Shown here piece after piece: positions 27,170-35,780 of a stretch of DNA of 64,000 bases. Position numbers and translations under genes: made by a program. The DNA comes from JBKEAR01 sp047972425 (GTDB lineage Bacteria; Pseudomonadota; Alphaproteobacteria; JBKEAR01), in assembly GCA_047972425.1 (NCBI GenBank), contig JBKEAR010000016.1, forward strand, positions 1 to 64,000, read 5' to 3'. The notes beneath the pieces were generated by a model that saw nothing but the letters and a program-made list of their open reading frames with translations, was not told where the DNA came from and ran no database searches. Within the stretch, counting starts at the first letter, position 1; every line of letters starts with the position of its first letter.

Positions 27170-27904
27170 ATGGTGCAATCGGCTTTAATTACAGGGGCAG
27201 CCAAACGCATTGGTAAAGAAATTGCCATTCACTTGGCAAAAAACCATTATAATTTGGCACTCCATTACGGAAAGTCCGCCCAAAAGGCTAAAGATTTAGC
27301 CCAAATGCTACAAAGCGAATATGGTATAAAAGCTATAACCATTCAGGCCGATTTAAGCGATGAAACACAGGTACAAAAGCTTATTCCCCAAATAAATGAT
27401 CGTTTTGGCACCATCGATTTGTTAGTCAATAATGCCTCTTGCTTTTTGCGTGATAGTTGGGATGATAGCCCCGCTGCGGTTTGGAACGAAAATTTAGCCG
27501 TTAATTTACGTGCACCCTTTTTATTATCATCGGCCTTTGCCAAGCAAGCCCCAAAGGGTAGTTTAATTGTTAATATGCTTGATAGTAAGCTAGAAAACCT
27601 CACCCCGGCTTTTACCAGCTATACCGTAGCAAAATCGGGTTTATATGCGCTCACTAAAACCCTTGCCCAAGCTTTAGCCCCCAATATTCGGGTTAATGGG
27701 ATTGGCCCGGGGCATGTGATACCATCGGTTCATGACACCAAAGAAACTTGGGAAAAAGCCATTGAGCAAACCGCCCTTAAACACGCAACGAGTATCGCCG
27801 AGATTGCCCAGACAATCTTATGGATGCACAACACCCCTAGCCTAACCGGACAAATGATTATGCTTGACGGCGGTGAGCATTTGGGTTGGAAATTCCCACA
27901 CTAA
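27170..27904 (+). CDS. Short-chain dehydrogenase/reductase (FolM/pteridine-reductase-like)
   Basis: 244 residues, classical SDR. The nucleotide motif TGAAKRIG is at 8-15, NNAS near 90, and the active-site pair Tyr151-x3-Lys155. The opening, with Arg at position 13 and an HYGKSAQKA stretch, resembles FolM/PTR1-type pteridine reductases that prefer NADPH, but this is a guess within a large family. Three bases separate it from the antiporter gene. Confidence 0.78.
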   Translation: MVQSALITGAAKRIGKEIAIHLAKNHYNLALHYGKSAQKAKDLAQMLQSEYGIKAITIQADLSDETQVQKLIPQINDRFGTIDLLVNNASCFLRDSWDDSPAAVWNENLAVNLRAPFLLSSAFAKQAPKGSLIVNMLDSKLENLTPAFTSYTVAKSGLYALTKTLAQALAPNIRVNGIGPGHVIPSVHDTKETWEKAIEQTALKHATSIAEIAQTILWMHNTPSLTGQMIMLDGGEHLGWKFPH

Positions 27905-28402
27905 CTTCGTTAGAATGAATTTGCGTACGCTGTATTAAACAACCGTCATTCCTGATTTAATCAAGGAATCTGATGGCTCAAGCCTTGTATTCAGACTCCT
28001 GCTTACGCAGGAGTGACGGCTAAAATTTATTGCATAAACCTTACAGAATAAAGCATAGGGAAAGCGTCATGTTGTAAACATGCTTTCAGCATGACGAGGA
28101 AACCGTCCCCTAGTAACTTAAAATATTAAAGAATAGAGCATAGAAAAGCCGAATAGGCTTTCCCTGCCTTGTCGGAGACAAGCCAATTATAGAGTTGGCA
28201 TGCAAAGCATGACAGGTCAACGCTTGTGTTGCGGGGTGTCTTGTCGGAGACAAGCCATTATAAATAGGCATGCTTTCAGCATGACGGGCAGAGCCCCATA
28301 CATAAAGGGAAACCGTCCCCTAGTAACTTAAAAAAATACGCTACCAAAATATCATAAAAGATATTTCAATAGCGCACTTAAATTCAGCAACACGAAGTGT
28401 TT
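27901..28402. repeat. Cluster of mini-palindromes between two convergent gene ends
   Basis: No gene is supported in this ~500-base gap. It holds many short hairpins: CTAAC-TTC-GTTAG (27901-27913, on the SDR stop), ACTCCTGC-TTAC-GCAGGAGT (27995-28014), CATGTT-GTA-AACATG (28068-28082), CATGCT-TTC-AGCATG (28079-28093 and 28269-28283), AAAGCC-GAATA-GGCTTT (28145-28161), CTTGTC-GGA-GACAAG (28168-28182 and 28240-28254), CATGC-AAA-GCATG (28199-28211) and AACAC-GAA-GTGTT (28389-28401, on the autotransporter stop). A 26-base direct repeat lies at 28098-28123 and 28308-28333. Confidence 0.8.
27946..28032. repeat. REP-like unit, family 2, copy A
   Basis: Starts with an ATTCC(T)GATTTAATC...GGAAT imperfect palindrome (27948-27969) and ends TGACGGCTAAAATTTATTG (28014-28032). 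Both ends recur in copy B at 35686-35779; the middles differ. Confidence 0.6.
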
Positions 28403-31400
28403 ACCAGCGAATACGCACACCCAAATCGCCACGGATATTTTGATAATCGCTAAAGTCTGTTATATAACCAATATCGCCGTAAAGCTGGATTGTTTGATTG
28501 AGGTCGGCTGTAACACCGGCTCTGATCTCGCCAGCGGTATCAAAATTATGGGCTTCAAATATGCCATGGTCTAATGTACCATAATTAATTTCTGGTGCAT
28601 TGGTGAACTCATGGAGCATGCCTAAATAGAGGTAAGGTTTTACTTCGCCCCGTTCAGTTTTTATGGTTTTTTCGGTACGTATACCCAAGCGCCCGGTAAT
28701 GTAAGTATGGCTATCAATGCTTACATCGGTTTCGTCCGAGCGAAAATCATTCCATTTTACATGGGCGAGCTTCACTTGGGCTTGGGGTTCGATAATCCAA
28801 TTTTTGGCTAAGTCGAAACTATGGCCAACCTCCAGCGAGCCGGCAAGGGCATAACCATCGACCGATACATTATCATGGGCATCGACATCGGCATTAAAAT
28901 CGATATATTCGGCAACAAAATCCAAATAGCTTCCGGCGGTACTAAAGAATGTTGCATAAGCGCCAATCGACCATGTATCTACACCGATAGATGCCCCATT
29001 AAAGGCATTATATTCGGGGCCTATACCATTGGTTTCAAAATCACCTGTTTTATAGCCGCCAAATAAACCGCCGTACATGACCCAATCGGGGGAATAATTA
29101 CCGAGCTCGAATTTTTTATCGATACCAAAGTTAAACCCACCGTAAGTTCCGTTTAAATCATAGCTATTATCCGAGCCTAAATCCAAATGCGATAATGTGC
29201 CACGCAACCACGCATTGGCTTTGGTATCATCGAAATTAACGGCATTATGCCAAGCTTGACCTAAATTGGTTTTTAAGTTCGATGCACCTGTACCAACCCA
29301 ACCCTGATTATTGCGCAATTCACCTAAACGCTGATGCAAAGTATCGAGCTCATTCATTGCAATTTCGCGGCCAATTGTTGGCAATGCAACATAGGCCGGA
29401 ATATCCGATGTTACCATGGTTGGTTTTTTGGGATCGGTCGGCATAACTGGTTTGGGGTCTCGGGGGTCTTGGGCATAGGTTAACACCCAATCATTACCCG
29501 ATGTCTCAAGGGACCAAACAAACGGATTATTGGCAAATAAACCCAAATTACTATTACCCTCGTAACGTTGAGATTGTGTTAAAACAAAATTTTCGTCCGA
29601 TTTATCGGCATCATTCGGTGCCTCAACCAGTAAAATTTTACCATTTGCCGCCGCCGCCGCTTGTGCCATACCGATATTTGTATCGGCATAGCTATCGTAA
29701 TCTACATTTGTTACATCGTTAATGGCAATAGTGCCATCGGCGGTTACATTGCCGTTTACAGTTATATAATCGGCAAGTTTATCATTAAAATCCGTATCGA
29801 ATATATAAGTACCTGTACCCGATAAATCACCAATCGCTGCCGCATAGGCGGTAGGGTTGCCATTACCTGTAATGGTTAAATGGTCACCAATATGGCCATC
29901 GGCAAAGTCAAAAACACCATTATTTTCCACACCGGCATCAATGGTGTAATCACCACTACCGCCACCGGTCATAATAATTTTAGAGCTTTCATCTATGGTA
30001 TAGGTTATGGCTTGGGGGGCGGCATAAGCATTGCCAAAATCAAGAGCCGAGCCTAAAATAACACCCACATCTTCAAAATTAATATATTCGGGTAAATCGG
30101 CGGCATTGCCTGTAAAAGACATAATGTTAAACTGATCCGAAAATCCGTCTGCCCGCGATAGCCAATCATCGCCACCGTCAACAACGCCTTCAATCAGTCC
30201 CCCTTTGTAATTCACCACATCACTACCATCTTGGGCTAAAATATCCCCAATGATATGCCCTTGGGTGGTGAGCGTCATATTTCCGTCGGAATCACGAATG
30301 GCCGTACCCGAAAGCGAACCGTTAAGCGTGCCATTAGCCGAGATGTCAATTGTGCCATCGGGGCCACCGGTTTCGCTGAGTTGCCATGTGGATATACGGG
30401 GTGCCGAAATTTGGATGGCTGTGCCGTAAAACTGAAACTCGGCTGTTGAAAACGGCGGTATATATACGCTGTCTTGTCCACCCACAACAGTACCGTCTAT
30501 TACGTTAATATCGTAAGTACTGCCGCTATTGCCGTCTAAATAAACTTGCAAGCCATCGGCACCTCCGTTGCCCTTACCAGTAACGGTTGCGCCGTTGGTA
30601 ACATTAATAATGGCCGTTGATGCCTGCCCGCTATCAATCTCTTGCTCTATTCGTACACCGTCGCCATCCCAACCGGCGGCGGTAATATCGGCATTGGCAT
30701 TCACTAAAACATCGTTACCTTGGCTATATAATATATCCACCCCCGAAGATTGTGCGCCGGTTGCTACATCAATTTCGCCATTAACATCAGCTTGGATAGC
30801 CCCGCTGCCTTCGCTTATAATCGAAATACCATGGGCATGCGCCGGAAATAACGTTGAGCCGAAAAACGGGTAAGGCTCACCCGCCGCCGTATGAATTGTA
30901 CCATTATTCACAATATATATTTCGCCTGTATTCTCGCTATTATTAATTTGCGCCAATATGGCATCGGAGCCTTCACTATTACCGGTGATAGAGCCGTTAT
31001 TTTCGATGTAAATATCACCTTTGGCCGCCATACTGGTTTTACCCAATATACCTTCGGCATCGGAATTATTTGTGGTAATTTCACCATTATTGATAACCGA
31101 GACCAATGTGCTTTCAACGGCCGATTGCGTGGCTTCGGCCTTAATACCATTGGCACCGCCACCTGTTGTGATAATAGTGCCATCATTGGTGATGGTTGTT
31201 GTGCCCGGGTTGCCCGTGCCTGCGGTTTCGGTATATATACCATAAGCTTCTGAGCCCGATGTATTTATGGTTGCTGCCGAAGTTAAGGTGATTGTACCAT
31301 TTTGTGTACCTTGGGTTTGGGCACGTATACCCATGGCATCTACGCCAGTAGTGGTTAAATTAACATTTTCTGCCACGTTAATATTGGTTACCCCTACAGC

Positions 31401-31928
31401 ACCGTTATAGCTACGGCTTGCTATAGCTGCACCAACCTCACCCGATGTCGAAATATTACCGCCAGTAACATTGAGCGTAATATTACCGCCATCAGCCGTT
31501 TGAGTTTCGCCATATAGGCCAATATTGCTTTTAGCTATACTATTTACTGTAACATCAGCTGCCGAGTTAATCATGACATTCCCTGTTTTTGTAATGGCTT
31601 GCAAACCCCGCTTATAATTGGAATCGGTACTTACATAAACAGATGAACCTTTGGCCGCATTAATGGTTAAATTTCCATAATTACTGCCGCCACCACTTGC
31701 AACACCTAAGGCCGAAGGCGTATTTGCCGTACCCACTTGTGTGCCATTTGATAAATTAATTGTAGCCCCATAAACCCGATAGATAATGCCATTGGAAAAT
31801 ACACCCGATTGGCAATTGGCTGTTCCGCCATTGCTAATGGTTCCGCATTCATTTGTGGCAAATGCCGATAATGTGGTAACCGAAACCATTGCCGAAGATA
31901 GCATTAAAAAACGACTCAATCTGTTCAT
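28401..31928 (-). CDS. Autotransporter (type Va) with beta-helical passenger
   Basis: 1175 residues. A signal peptide (1-25, SAFA-T) is followed by a long passenger (about 26-840) of Gly/Thr/Asn/Ile-rich repeats, many with the NNGTI or NDGTI turns typical of a right-handed beta-helix. Residues ~900-1175 form the autotransporter barrel that inserts in the outer membrane, ending in an aromatic residue (RIRW). A Pro/Lys/Asp linker (PKPVMPTDPKKP) sits between. Only two Cys, both near the mature N-terminus. Probable adhesin or surface protein; no enzymatic domain is visible. Confidence 0.88.
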   Translation of the reverse strand: MNRLSRFLMLSSAMVSVTTLSAFATNECGTISNGGTANCQSGVFSNGIIYRVYGATINLSNGTQVGTANTPSALGVASGGGSNYGNLTINAAKGSSVYVSTDSNYKRGLQAITKTGNVMINSAADVTVNSIAKSNIGLYGETQTADGGNITLNVTGGNISTSGEVGAAIASRSYNGAVGVTNINVAENVNLTTTGVDAMGIRAQTQGTQNGTITLTSAATINTSGSEAYGIYTETAGTGNPGTTTITNDGTIITTGGGANGIKAEATQSAVESTLVSVINNGEITTNNSDAEGILGKTSMAAKGDIYIENNGSITGNSEGSDAILAQINNSENTGEIYIVNNGTIHTAAGEPYPFFGSTLFPAHAHGISIISEGSGAIQADVNGEIDVATGAQSSGVDILYSQGNDVLVNANADITAAGWDGDGVRIEQEIDSGQASTAIINVTNGATVTGKGNGGADGLQVYLDGNSGSTYDINVIDGTVVGGQDSVYIPPFSTAEFQFYGTAIQISAPRISTWQLSETGGPDGTIDISANGTLNGSLSGTAIRDSDGNMTLTTQGHIIGDILAQDGSDVVNYKGGLIEGVVDGGDDWLSRADGFSDQFNIMSFTGNAADLPEYINFEDVGVILGSALDFGNAYAAPQAITYTIDESSKIIMTGGGSGDYTIDAGVENNGVFDFADGHIGDHLTITGNGNPTAYAAAIGDLSGTGTYIFDTDFNDKLADYITVNGNVTADGTIAINDVTNVDYDSYADTNIGMAQAAAAANGKILLVEAPNDADKSDENFVLTQSQRYEGNSNLGLFANNPFVWSLETSGNDWVLTYAQDPRDPKPVMPTDPKKPTMVTSDIPAYVALPTIGREIAMNELDTLHQRLGELRNNQGWVGTGASNLKTNLGQAWHNAVNFDDTKANAWLRGTLSHLDLGSDNSYDLNGTYGGFNFGIDKKFELGNYSPDWVMYGGLFGGYKTGDFETNGIGPEYNAFNGASIGVDTWSIGAYATFFSTAGSYLDFVAEYIDFNADVDAHDNVSVDGYALAGSLEVGHSFDLAKNWIIEPQAQVKLAHVKWNDFRSDETDVSIDSHTYITGRLGIRTEKTIKTERGEVKPYLYLGMLHEFTNAPEINYGTLDHGIFEAHNFDTAGEIRAGVTADLNQTIQLYGDIGYITDFSDYQNIRGDLGVRIRW

Positions 31929-32283
31929 TACTTAAACCCCATTATTTGTATAGATATTTTTTAACAATAAATAAAAATATTTATAAATAATAAAATAATT
32001 ATAGCATTTAGAATATAAATAAAAAAATATATTAAACATCATATGTTTTATATAAAAATTCATAAAAACAATTATAAAACTAAGGTTTATTTCATTTTAC
32101 ATAATAATATTATTAAATATAATATTTTATAACATTATCAATTTACATTATTATTTATTTTTATTGATAACCCTGTTGCAATCATGCAATAAATTTATTC
32201 CTAATTGCCTACTTAACTCTATTGACACTTCTCGTATTAAGACCTAAAAATGACTAAATAAATAGAAATAAGGATATATTTTT
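31929..32283. other. Very AT-rich divergent intergenic region
   Basis: Between the autotransporter start and the FMN reductase start. Strikingly A+T-rich over 31960-32200 with no supported ORF; likely holds promoter elements for both genes. The only clear one is at 32222-32250. Confidence 0.5.
32222..32250 (+). promoter_or_regulatory. Sigma70-type promoter for the FMN reductase gene
   Basis: TTGACA at 32222-32227, 17-base spacer, TAAAAA at 32245-32250. Confidence 0.5.
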
Positions 32284-32814
32284 ATGACCCAAATAATTGC
32301 ATTTGCAGGCTCTACCCATAAAAGCTCTATTAACAAACAATTGGCCGTTTATGCCACCCGTTTTTTAGACAAACAGACGGTTGAACTACTGGATTTAAAT
32401 GATTATCCATTGCCGATTTATAGCGAAGATACCGAAAGTGAAGATGGATTTCCGCTTGAATTACTAGCCTTTAAAGCTAAGCTTGATGCTGCCGATGCTT
32501 TTGTGATTGCAACAGCAGAGCATAATGGTAGCTGGACAGCCGCTTTTAAAAATTTTTACGATTGGCTTTCACGCTTGGATCGTAATATTTTTGGCGATAA
32601 AAATATCCTACTCCTCAGCACTTCGCCCGGCACAGGCGGTGCAGGTAGCTCTTTAGGGATGGCGAAACGCAGCTTTCCTTTTGCTCAAGGTAAAATCGTG
32701 GCTGAGTTCTCCCTACCCTCCTTTTACGAGAATTTTGCAAATGGCAAAATCTCAAACCCTACCCTTAATGCCGAGTTCGAGTTACAAGTAAAACAATTTG
32801 AGGCCAGCTTATAA
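32284..32814 (+). CDS. NADPH-dependent FMN reductase family protein
   Basis: 176 residues with a flavodoxin-like fold. FAGSTHKSSINKQLA near the N-terminus is the FMN phosphate-binding loop, and ATAEHNGSWTAAFKNFYDWLSR is the family's second conserved segment (usually PEYN-S-P-LKN). It probably reduces FMN or quinones with NAD(P)H; physiological acceptor unknown. AAGGA precedes the ATG. Monocistronic, as trpS has its own promoter. Confidence 0.82.
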   Translation: MTQIIAFAGSTHKSSINKQLAVYATRFLDKQTVELLDLNDYPLPIYSEDTESEDGFPLELLAFKAKLDAADAFVIATAEHNGSWTAAFKNFYDWLSRLDRNIFGDKNILLLSTSPGTGGAGSSLGMAKRSFPFAQGKIVAEFSLPSFYENFANGKISNPTLNAEFELQVKQFEASL

Positions 32815-32839
32815 TCGGCGTATTTTAGGTGTATTTTAT

Positions 32840-32868
32840 TTGACAGCTTAAGTGTAAAAGCTTAAAAA
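32840..32868 (+). promoter_or_regulatory. Sigma70-type promoter for trpS
   Basis: TTGACA at 32840-32845, 17-base spacer, TAAAAA at 32863-32868, 36 bases before the start codon. Confidence 0.55.
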
Positions 32869-32904
32869 CATAGTGATTAAAATTAGAAATATCAGAGGTT
32901 TTTT

Positions 32905-33897
32905 ATGCGTATATTTTCGGGGGCTCAGCCCACTGGTAATCTTCATTTAGGTAATTATTTAGGCGCATTACGCAATTGGGTAAATATGCAAAATGATTAT
33001 GAATGTATCTATTCCATTGTGGATATGCATGCCATTACAGTTTGGCAAGAGCCCGCTGACCTTAAAAACTCTATCCGCGAGCTTGCCGCTGCTTATATTG
33101 CCGCCGGTTTAGACCCCAAAAAGAACATCATTTTTAATCAGTCCGCTAATCCCAACCATGCCGAGCTTGCTTGGGTGTTAAGCTGTGTGGCGCGCATTGG
33201 CTGGCTGAATAAGATGACTCAATTTAAGGATAAAGCTGGTAAAAACCGCGAGGCCGCATCGGTGGGTTTATACTCTTACCCCTGTTTGATGGCGGCGGAC
33301 ATTTTGGGTTACAAGGCCACCCATGTTCCTGTGGGTGAGGATCAGAAACAGCATTTAGAGCTATCGCGCAATATCGCCCAAAAATTCAACCATGATTATA
33401 AGGTGGAGTTCTTCCCCCAGCCCGAGCCTGTGATTATGGGCCCGGCCACACGGGTGATGAGCTTACGTGATGGTTCTAAGAAGATGTCGAAGTCGGACAC
33501 GGCCGAAAATTCGCGGATTAACTTGGCCGATAGCAGTGATGATATTGCCAAAAAAATTCGCAAAGCCAAAAGCGATGCCGATGCTTTACCTTCTGAAATC
33601 AAAGGCTTAGAAGGCCGCCCCGAGGCCACTAATTTGGTGAATATCTATGCGGCGATATCCGGTAAATCCGCAAACGATGTACTTATTGAATATGCCGGCC
33701 AAGGTTTTGGCCAGTTTAAGCCGGCTTTGGCCGATTTACTGGTGGCACATTTTGAGCCAATACGTAACCGAATGAATGACTTACTCAATGACAAGGGCGA
33801 GATTGATAATATATTGCGCGATGGCGCATTGCGTGCCCGCACCATCACCCAACCCATTTTAGATGAGGCTTATGATATTGTAGGCTTTTTGCGCTAA
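32905..33897 (+). CDS. trpS: Tryptophan-tRNA ligase
   Basis: Class I aminoacyl-tRNA synthetase charging tRNA-Trp. 330 residues. The HIGH-type motif is PTGNLHLGN at 9-17 and the KMSKS loop is exactly KMSKS at 193-197. The GEDQKQHLELSRNIA segment is typical of bacterial TrpRS. AGAGG precedes the ATG. A long hairpin terminator follows. Confidence 0.95.
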   Translation: MRIFSGAQPTGNLHLGNYLGALRNWVNMQNDYECIYSIVDMHAITVWQEPADLKNSIRELAAAYIAAGLDPKKNIIFNQSANPNHAELAWVLSCVARIGWLNKMTQFKDKAGKNREAASVGLYSYPCLMAADILGYKATHVPVGEDQKQHLELSRNIAQKFNHDYKVEFFPQPEPVIMGPATRVMSLRDGSKKMSKSDTAENSRINLADSSDDIAKKIRKAKSDADALPSEIKGLEGRPEATNLVNIYAAISGKSANDVLIEYAGQGFGQFKPALADLLVAHFEPIRNRMNDLLNDKGEIDNILRDGALRARTITQPILDEAYDIVGFLR

Positions 33898-33941
33898 GCC
33901 ATTTTTGGCCATATAAAACCAAAATCATCCATTAATTATCC

Positions 33942-34005
33942 AAAAAACCAGCTTCATTTTCCCTAACCCGATAAGGCAAACAAGGAAAATTAGCTGGTTT
34001 TTTTA
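33942..34005 (+). terminator. Long double-stem terminator after trpS
   Basis: Perfect 12-bp arms AAAAAACCAGCT (33942-33953) and AGCTGGTTTTTT (33992-34003), with an inner ATTTTCC / GGAAAAT stem inside the loop. It faces the convergent PhzF-like gene as well. Confidence 0.75.
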
Positions 34006-34052
34006 TACCAATATCTTACGTTATTATGTATATATTCGGCTTAAAACGGATT

Positions 34053-34862
34053 TTATTGGGTATAAATAGTGCCCTCTAAATATAATTTACCATAACCGCT
34101 AATCAGTACACGGTCGCTATTTTTTTGCACTTCACCTTGTAAATAACCACCACGTTTAGAACATTGAAAGGCAACCATTTTCTCTTTATTAAGCACCTGC
34201 GCCCAATAGGGGAAAAGCTCGGCATGGGCAACGCCCGTTACAGGGTCTTCATCAATACCCACATTCGGTACAAATACACGGCTGGCAAAATCGCTATCCG
34301 CCCCCTTTTTGCTTTGGGCGGTGAGCACAATCCCGGCTGGGTCAAGCTGTGCAATCGCCGCAAAATCGGGGTGAAAGCCCTGCACATATTCCGGCTTTTC
34401 TAAACGCAAAATCAAATGGTTACCCTTAAGAGCGGTGAGAATACGGTGGCCAATGACTTTCTCGAGCTTATCGGTAATTGCCCTTGGTGTTAGGCTATAT
34501 TGCGGAAAGTCCATCACCACTTTATCGCCATCAAAACTCAGATAAAGCAAGCCTTTTTTGCGGGTTTTTAGGGTGAGTTTATCTTTTGCCCAACCGAGCT
34601 TTTGTTTGAGCAAAACCCCTGTACCCAAGGTGGCGTGGCCACATAAATCAATCTCATGGGTGGGGGTAAAATAGGTAATATCAAAATCCACATTTTCATC
34701 AGATGATGGTACAAGGAATGCGGTTTCCGAAAGGTTATTTTCGGTTGCAATTTTTTGCATCACTGTATCATCTAACCAAGTATCTAACACAACAATACCA
34801 GCGGGGTTCCCTTTAAAAACCTCTTGCGTAAATGCATCAACCACATAATATGAATAAGCCAT
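34053..34862 (-). CDS. PhzF-family isomerase-like protein
   Basis: 269 residues of the PhzF / diaminopimelate-epimerase fold. The opening VVDAFTQEVFKGNPAGIVVL and the catalytic-site segment NLSETAFLVP (Glu46) are family signatures, and the second half has FVPNVGIDEDPVTGVAHAEL. PhzF itself acts in phenazine synthesis, but most relatives sit alone, as here, and have unknown substrates; no other phenazine gene is present. Confidence 0.85.
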   Translation of the reverse strand: MAYSYYVVDAFTQEVFKGNPAGIVVLDTWLDDTVMQKIATENNLSETAFLVPSSDENVDFDITYFTPTHEIDLCGHATLGTGVLLKQKLGWAKDKLTLKTRKKGLLYLSFDGDKVVMDFPQYSLTPRAITDKLEKVIGHRILTALKGNHLILRLEKPEYVQGFHPDFAAIAQLDPAGIVLTAQSKKGADSDFASRVFVPNVGIDEDPVTGVAHAELFPYWAQVLNKEKMVAFQCSKRGGYLQGEVQKNSDRVLISGYGKLYLEGTIYTQ

Positions 34863-34888
34863 TTAGCCTCCATTATTTATTTATGTAA

Positions 34889-34924
34889 TGAAAAACCCCG
34901 GGGTGGAAATCCAAGCCGGGGTTC
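34889..34924 (-). terminator. Terminator after the HdeD-like gene
   Basis: On the minus strand AACCCCGG pairs with CCGGGGTT followed by a T-run (complement of 34889-34895). Confidence 0.7.
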
Positions 34925-34947
34925 CATTTATTTTATTGTTTTAAACC

Positions 34948-35508
34948 CTAGGCTTGTTGTTTAAGTGCTTTGCGAACTTGGAAAGCCAAAATGATGGATG
35001 AAATACCGACAACAATGCCGAAGATACCCATTGTCCATGTAAGCGCAATGAGTGATTGCATGGGTTTTTGAATGAATACAAAACCAAAAATTATCCAAAG
35101 CACACCTAGGAATATGGCCCACCAGCCACCATCTTTACGGGCTTGCCAGCCAGCAATAACCTCGAACACACCAAGGAAAATGGCTTCTACACCAATGAAT
35201 ACGGCAATAGTTAAACCAAAAATTAATGTGCCGCTTGCAGGTTTTACAAATAAAATAAGAATACTTGTTACTAAGCCCAAAATCGCCCGCAGCCAAAATA
35301 ACCAATTAATATTAGATTGGATACGCCCTGAAATCAGCCCAAAAATCAAAAAAATTGAATCGACAAAAATAAAACAAGCAAAAAAGATTAATAAGGAAAG
35401 TGTGGTAATCCCCGGGTATGCTAAAGAAACAACACCAAAGAGAATAGCCACTATCCCCCTAAAGAGTAAAAAGCCCCAAGATGGTTCGAATAAACTTTGA
35501 TTAGCCAT
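34948..35508 (-). CDS. HdeD / DUF308 family membrane protein
   Basis: 186 residues with six hydrophobic helices and short loops, the pattern of the HdeD acid-resistance membrane family. Segments such as SWGFLLFRGIVAILFGV and the second-half repeat ISLGVLWIIFGF-type stretch show the internal duplication of this family. The ATG at 35508 is preferred to a TTG four codons upstream because GGAGG lies 5 bases before it. Role in acid or envelope stress is inferred from family only. Confidence 0.78.
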   Translation of the reverse strand: MANQSLFEPSWGFLLFRGIVAILFGVVSLAYPGITTLSLLIFFACFIFVDSIFLIFGLISGRIQSNINWLFWLRAILGLVTSILILFVKPASGTLIFGLTIAVFIGVEAIFLGVFEVIAGWQARKDGGWWAIFLGVLWIIFGFVFIQKPMQSLIALTWTMGIFGIVVGISSIILAFQVRKALKQQA

Positions 35509-35627
35509 AGTTACCTCCAAATATATCCTATTTCATTTAATGAAAATAGAGTTTAAGTCTAAGATATATATAGTAACTTGGCAATGATTTTTTAGATACT
35601 CTCATTTTTGCTAAATATAAATTCAAA

Positions 35628-35640
35628 CAGACGAAGTCTG
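35628..35640. repeat. Mini-palindrome with GAA loop
   Basis: CAGAC-GAA-GTCTG, the same C-GAA-G design as the hairpins at 27901 and 28389. It precedes REP-like copy B by 45 bases. Confidence 0.6.
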
Positions 35641-35685
35641 TTACTCCTTCAAAAAGCTAGAGTCTGGCTGAAAGATTTGAGCCCT

Positions 35686-35779
35686 AGATTCCCGATTTAA
35701 TCAGGAATTTCGTGCAACCACTCCTTATACCCTTAACCAGATGCCCAATCAAGTTGAGCATGACGGCTAAAATTAATTG
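35686..35779. repeat. REP-like unit, family 2, copy B
   Basis: ATTCCCGATTTAATCAGGAAT palindrome at 35688-35708 and end sequence TGACGGCTAAAATTAATTG at 35761-35779, matching the two ends of the unit at 27946-28032. It abuts the end of the GH3 gene. Confidence 0.6.
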
Positions 35780-35780
35780 G

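Noticed and set aside
30891..31253. Overlapping ORFs on both strands inside the autotransporter gene
   Set aside because: They are in other frames of a repeat-rich 3.5-kb gene and have no ribosome sites or recognisable domains.
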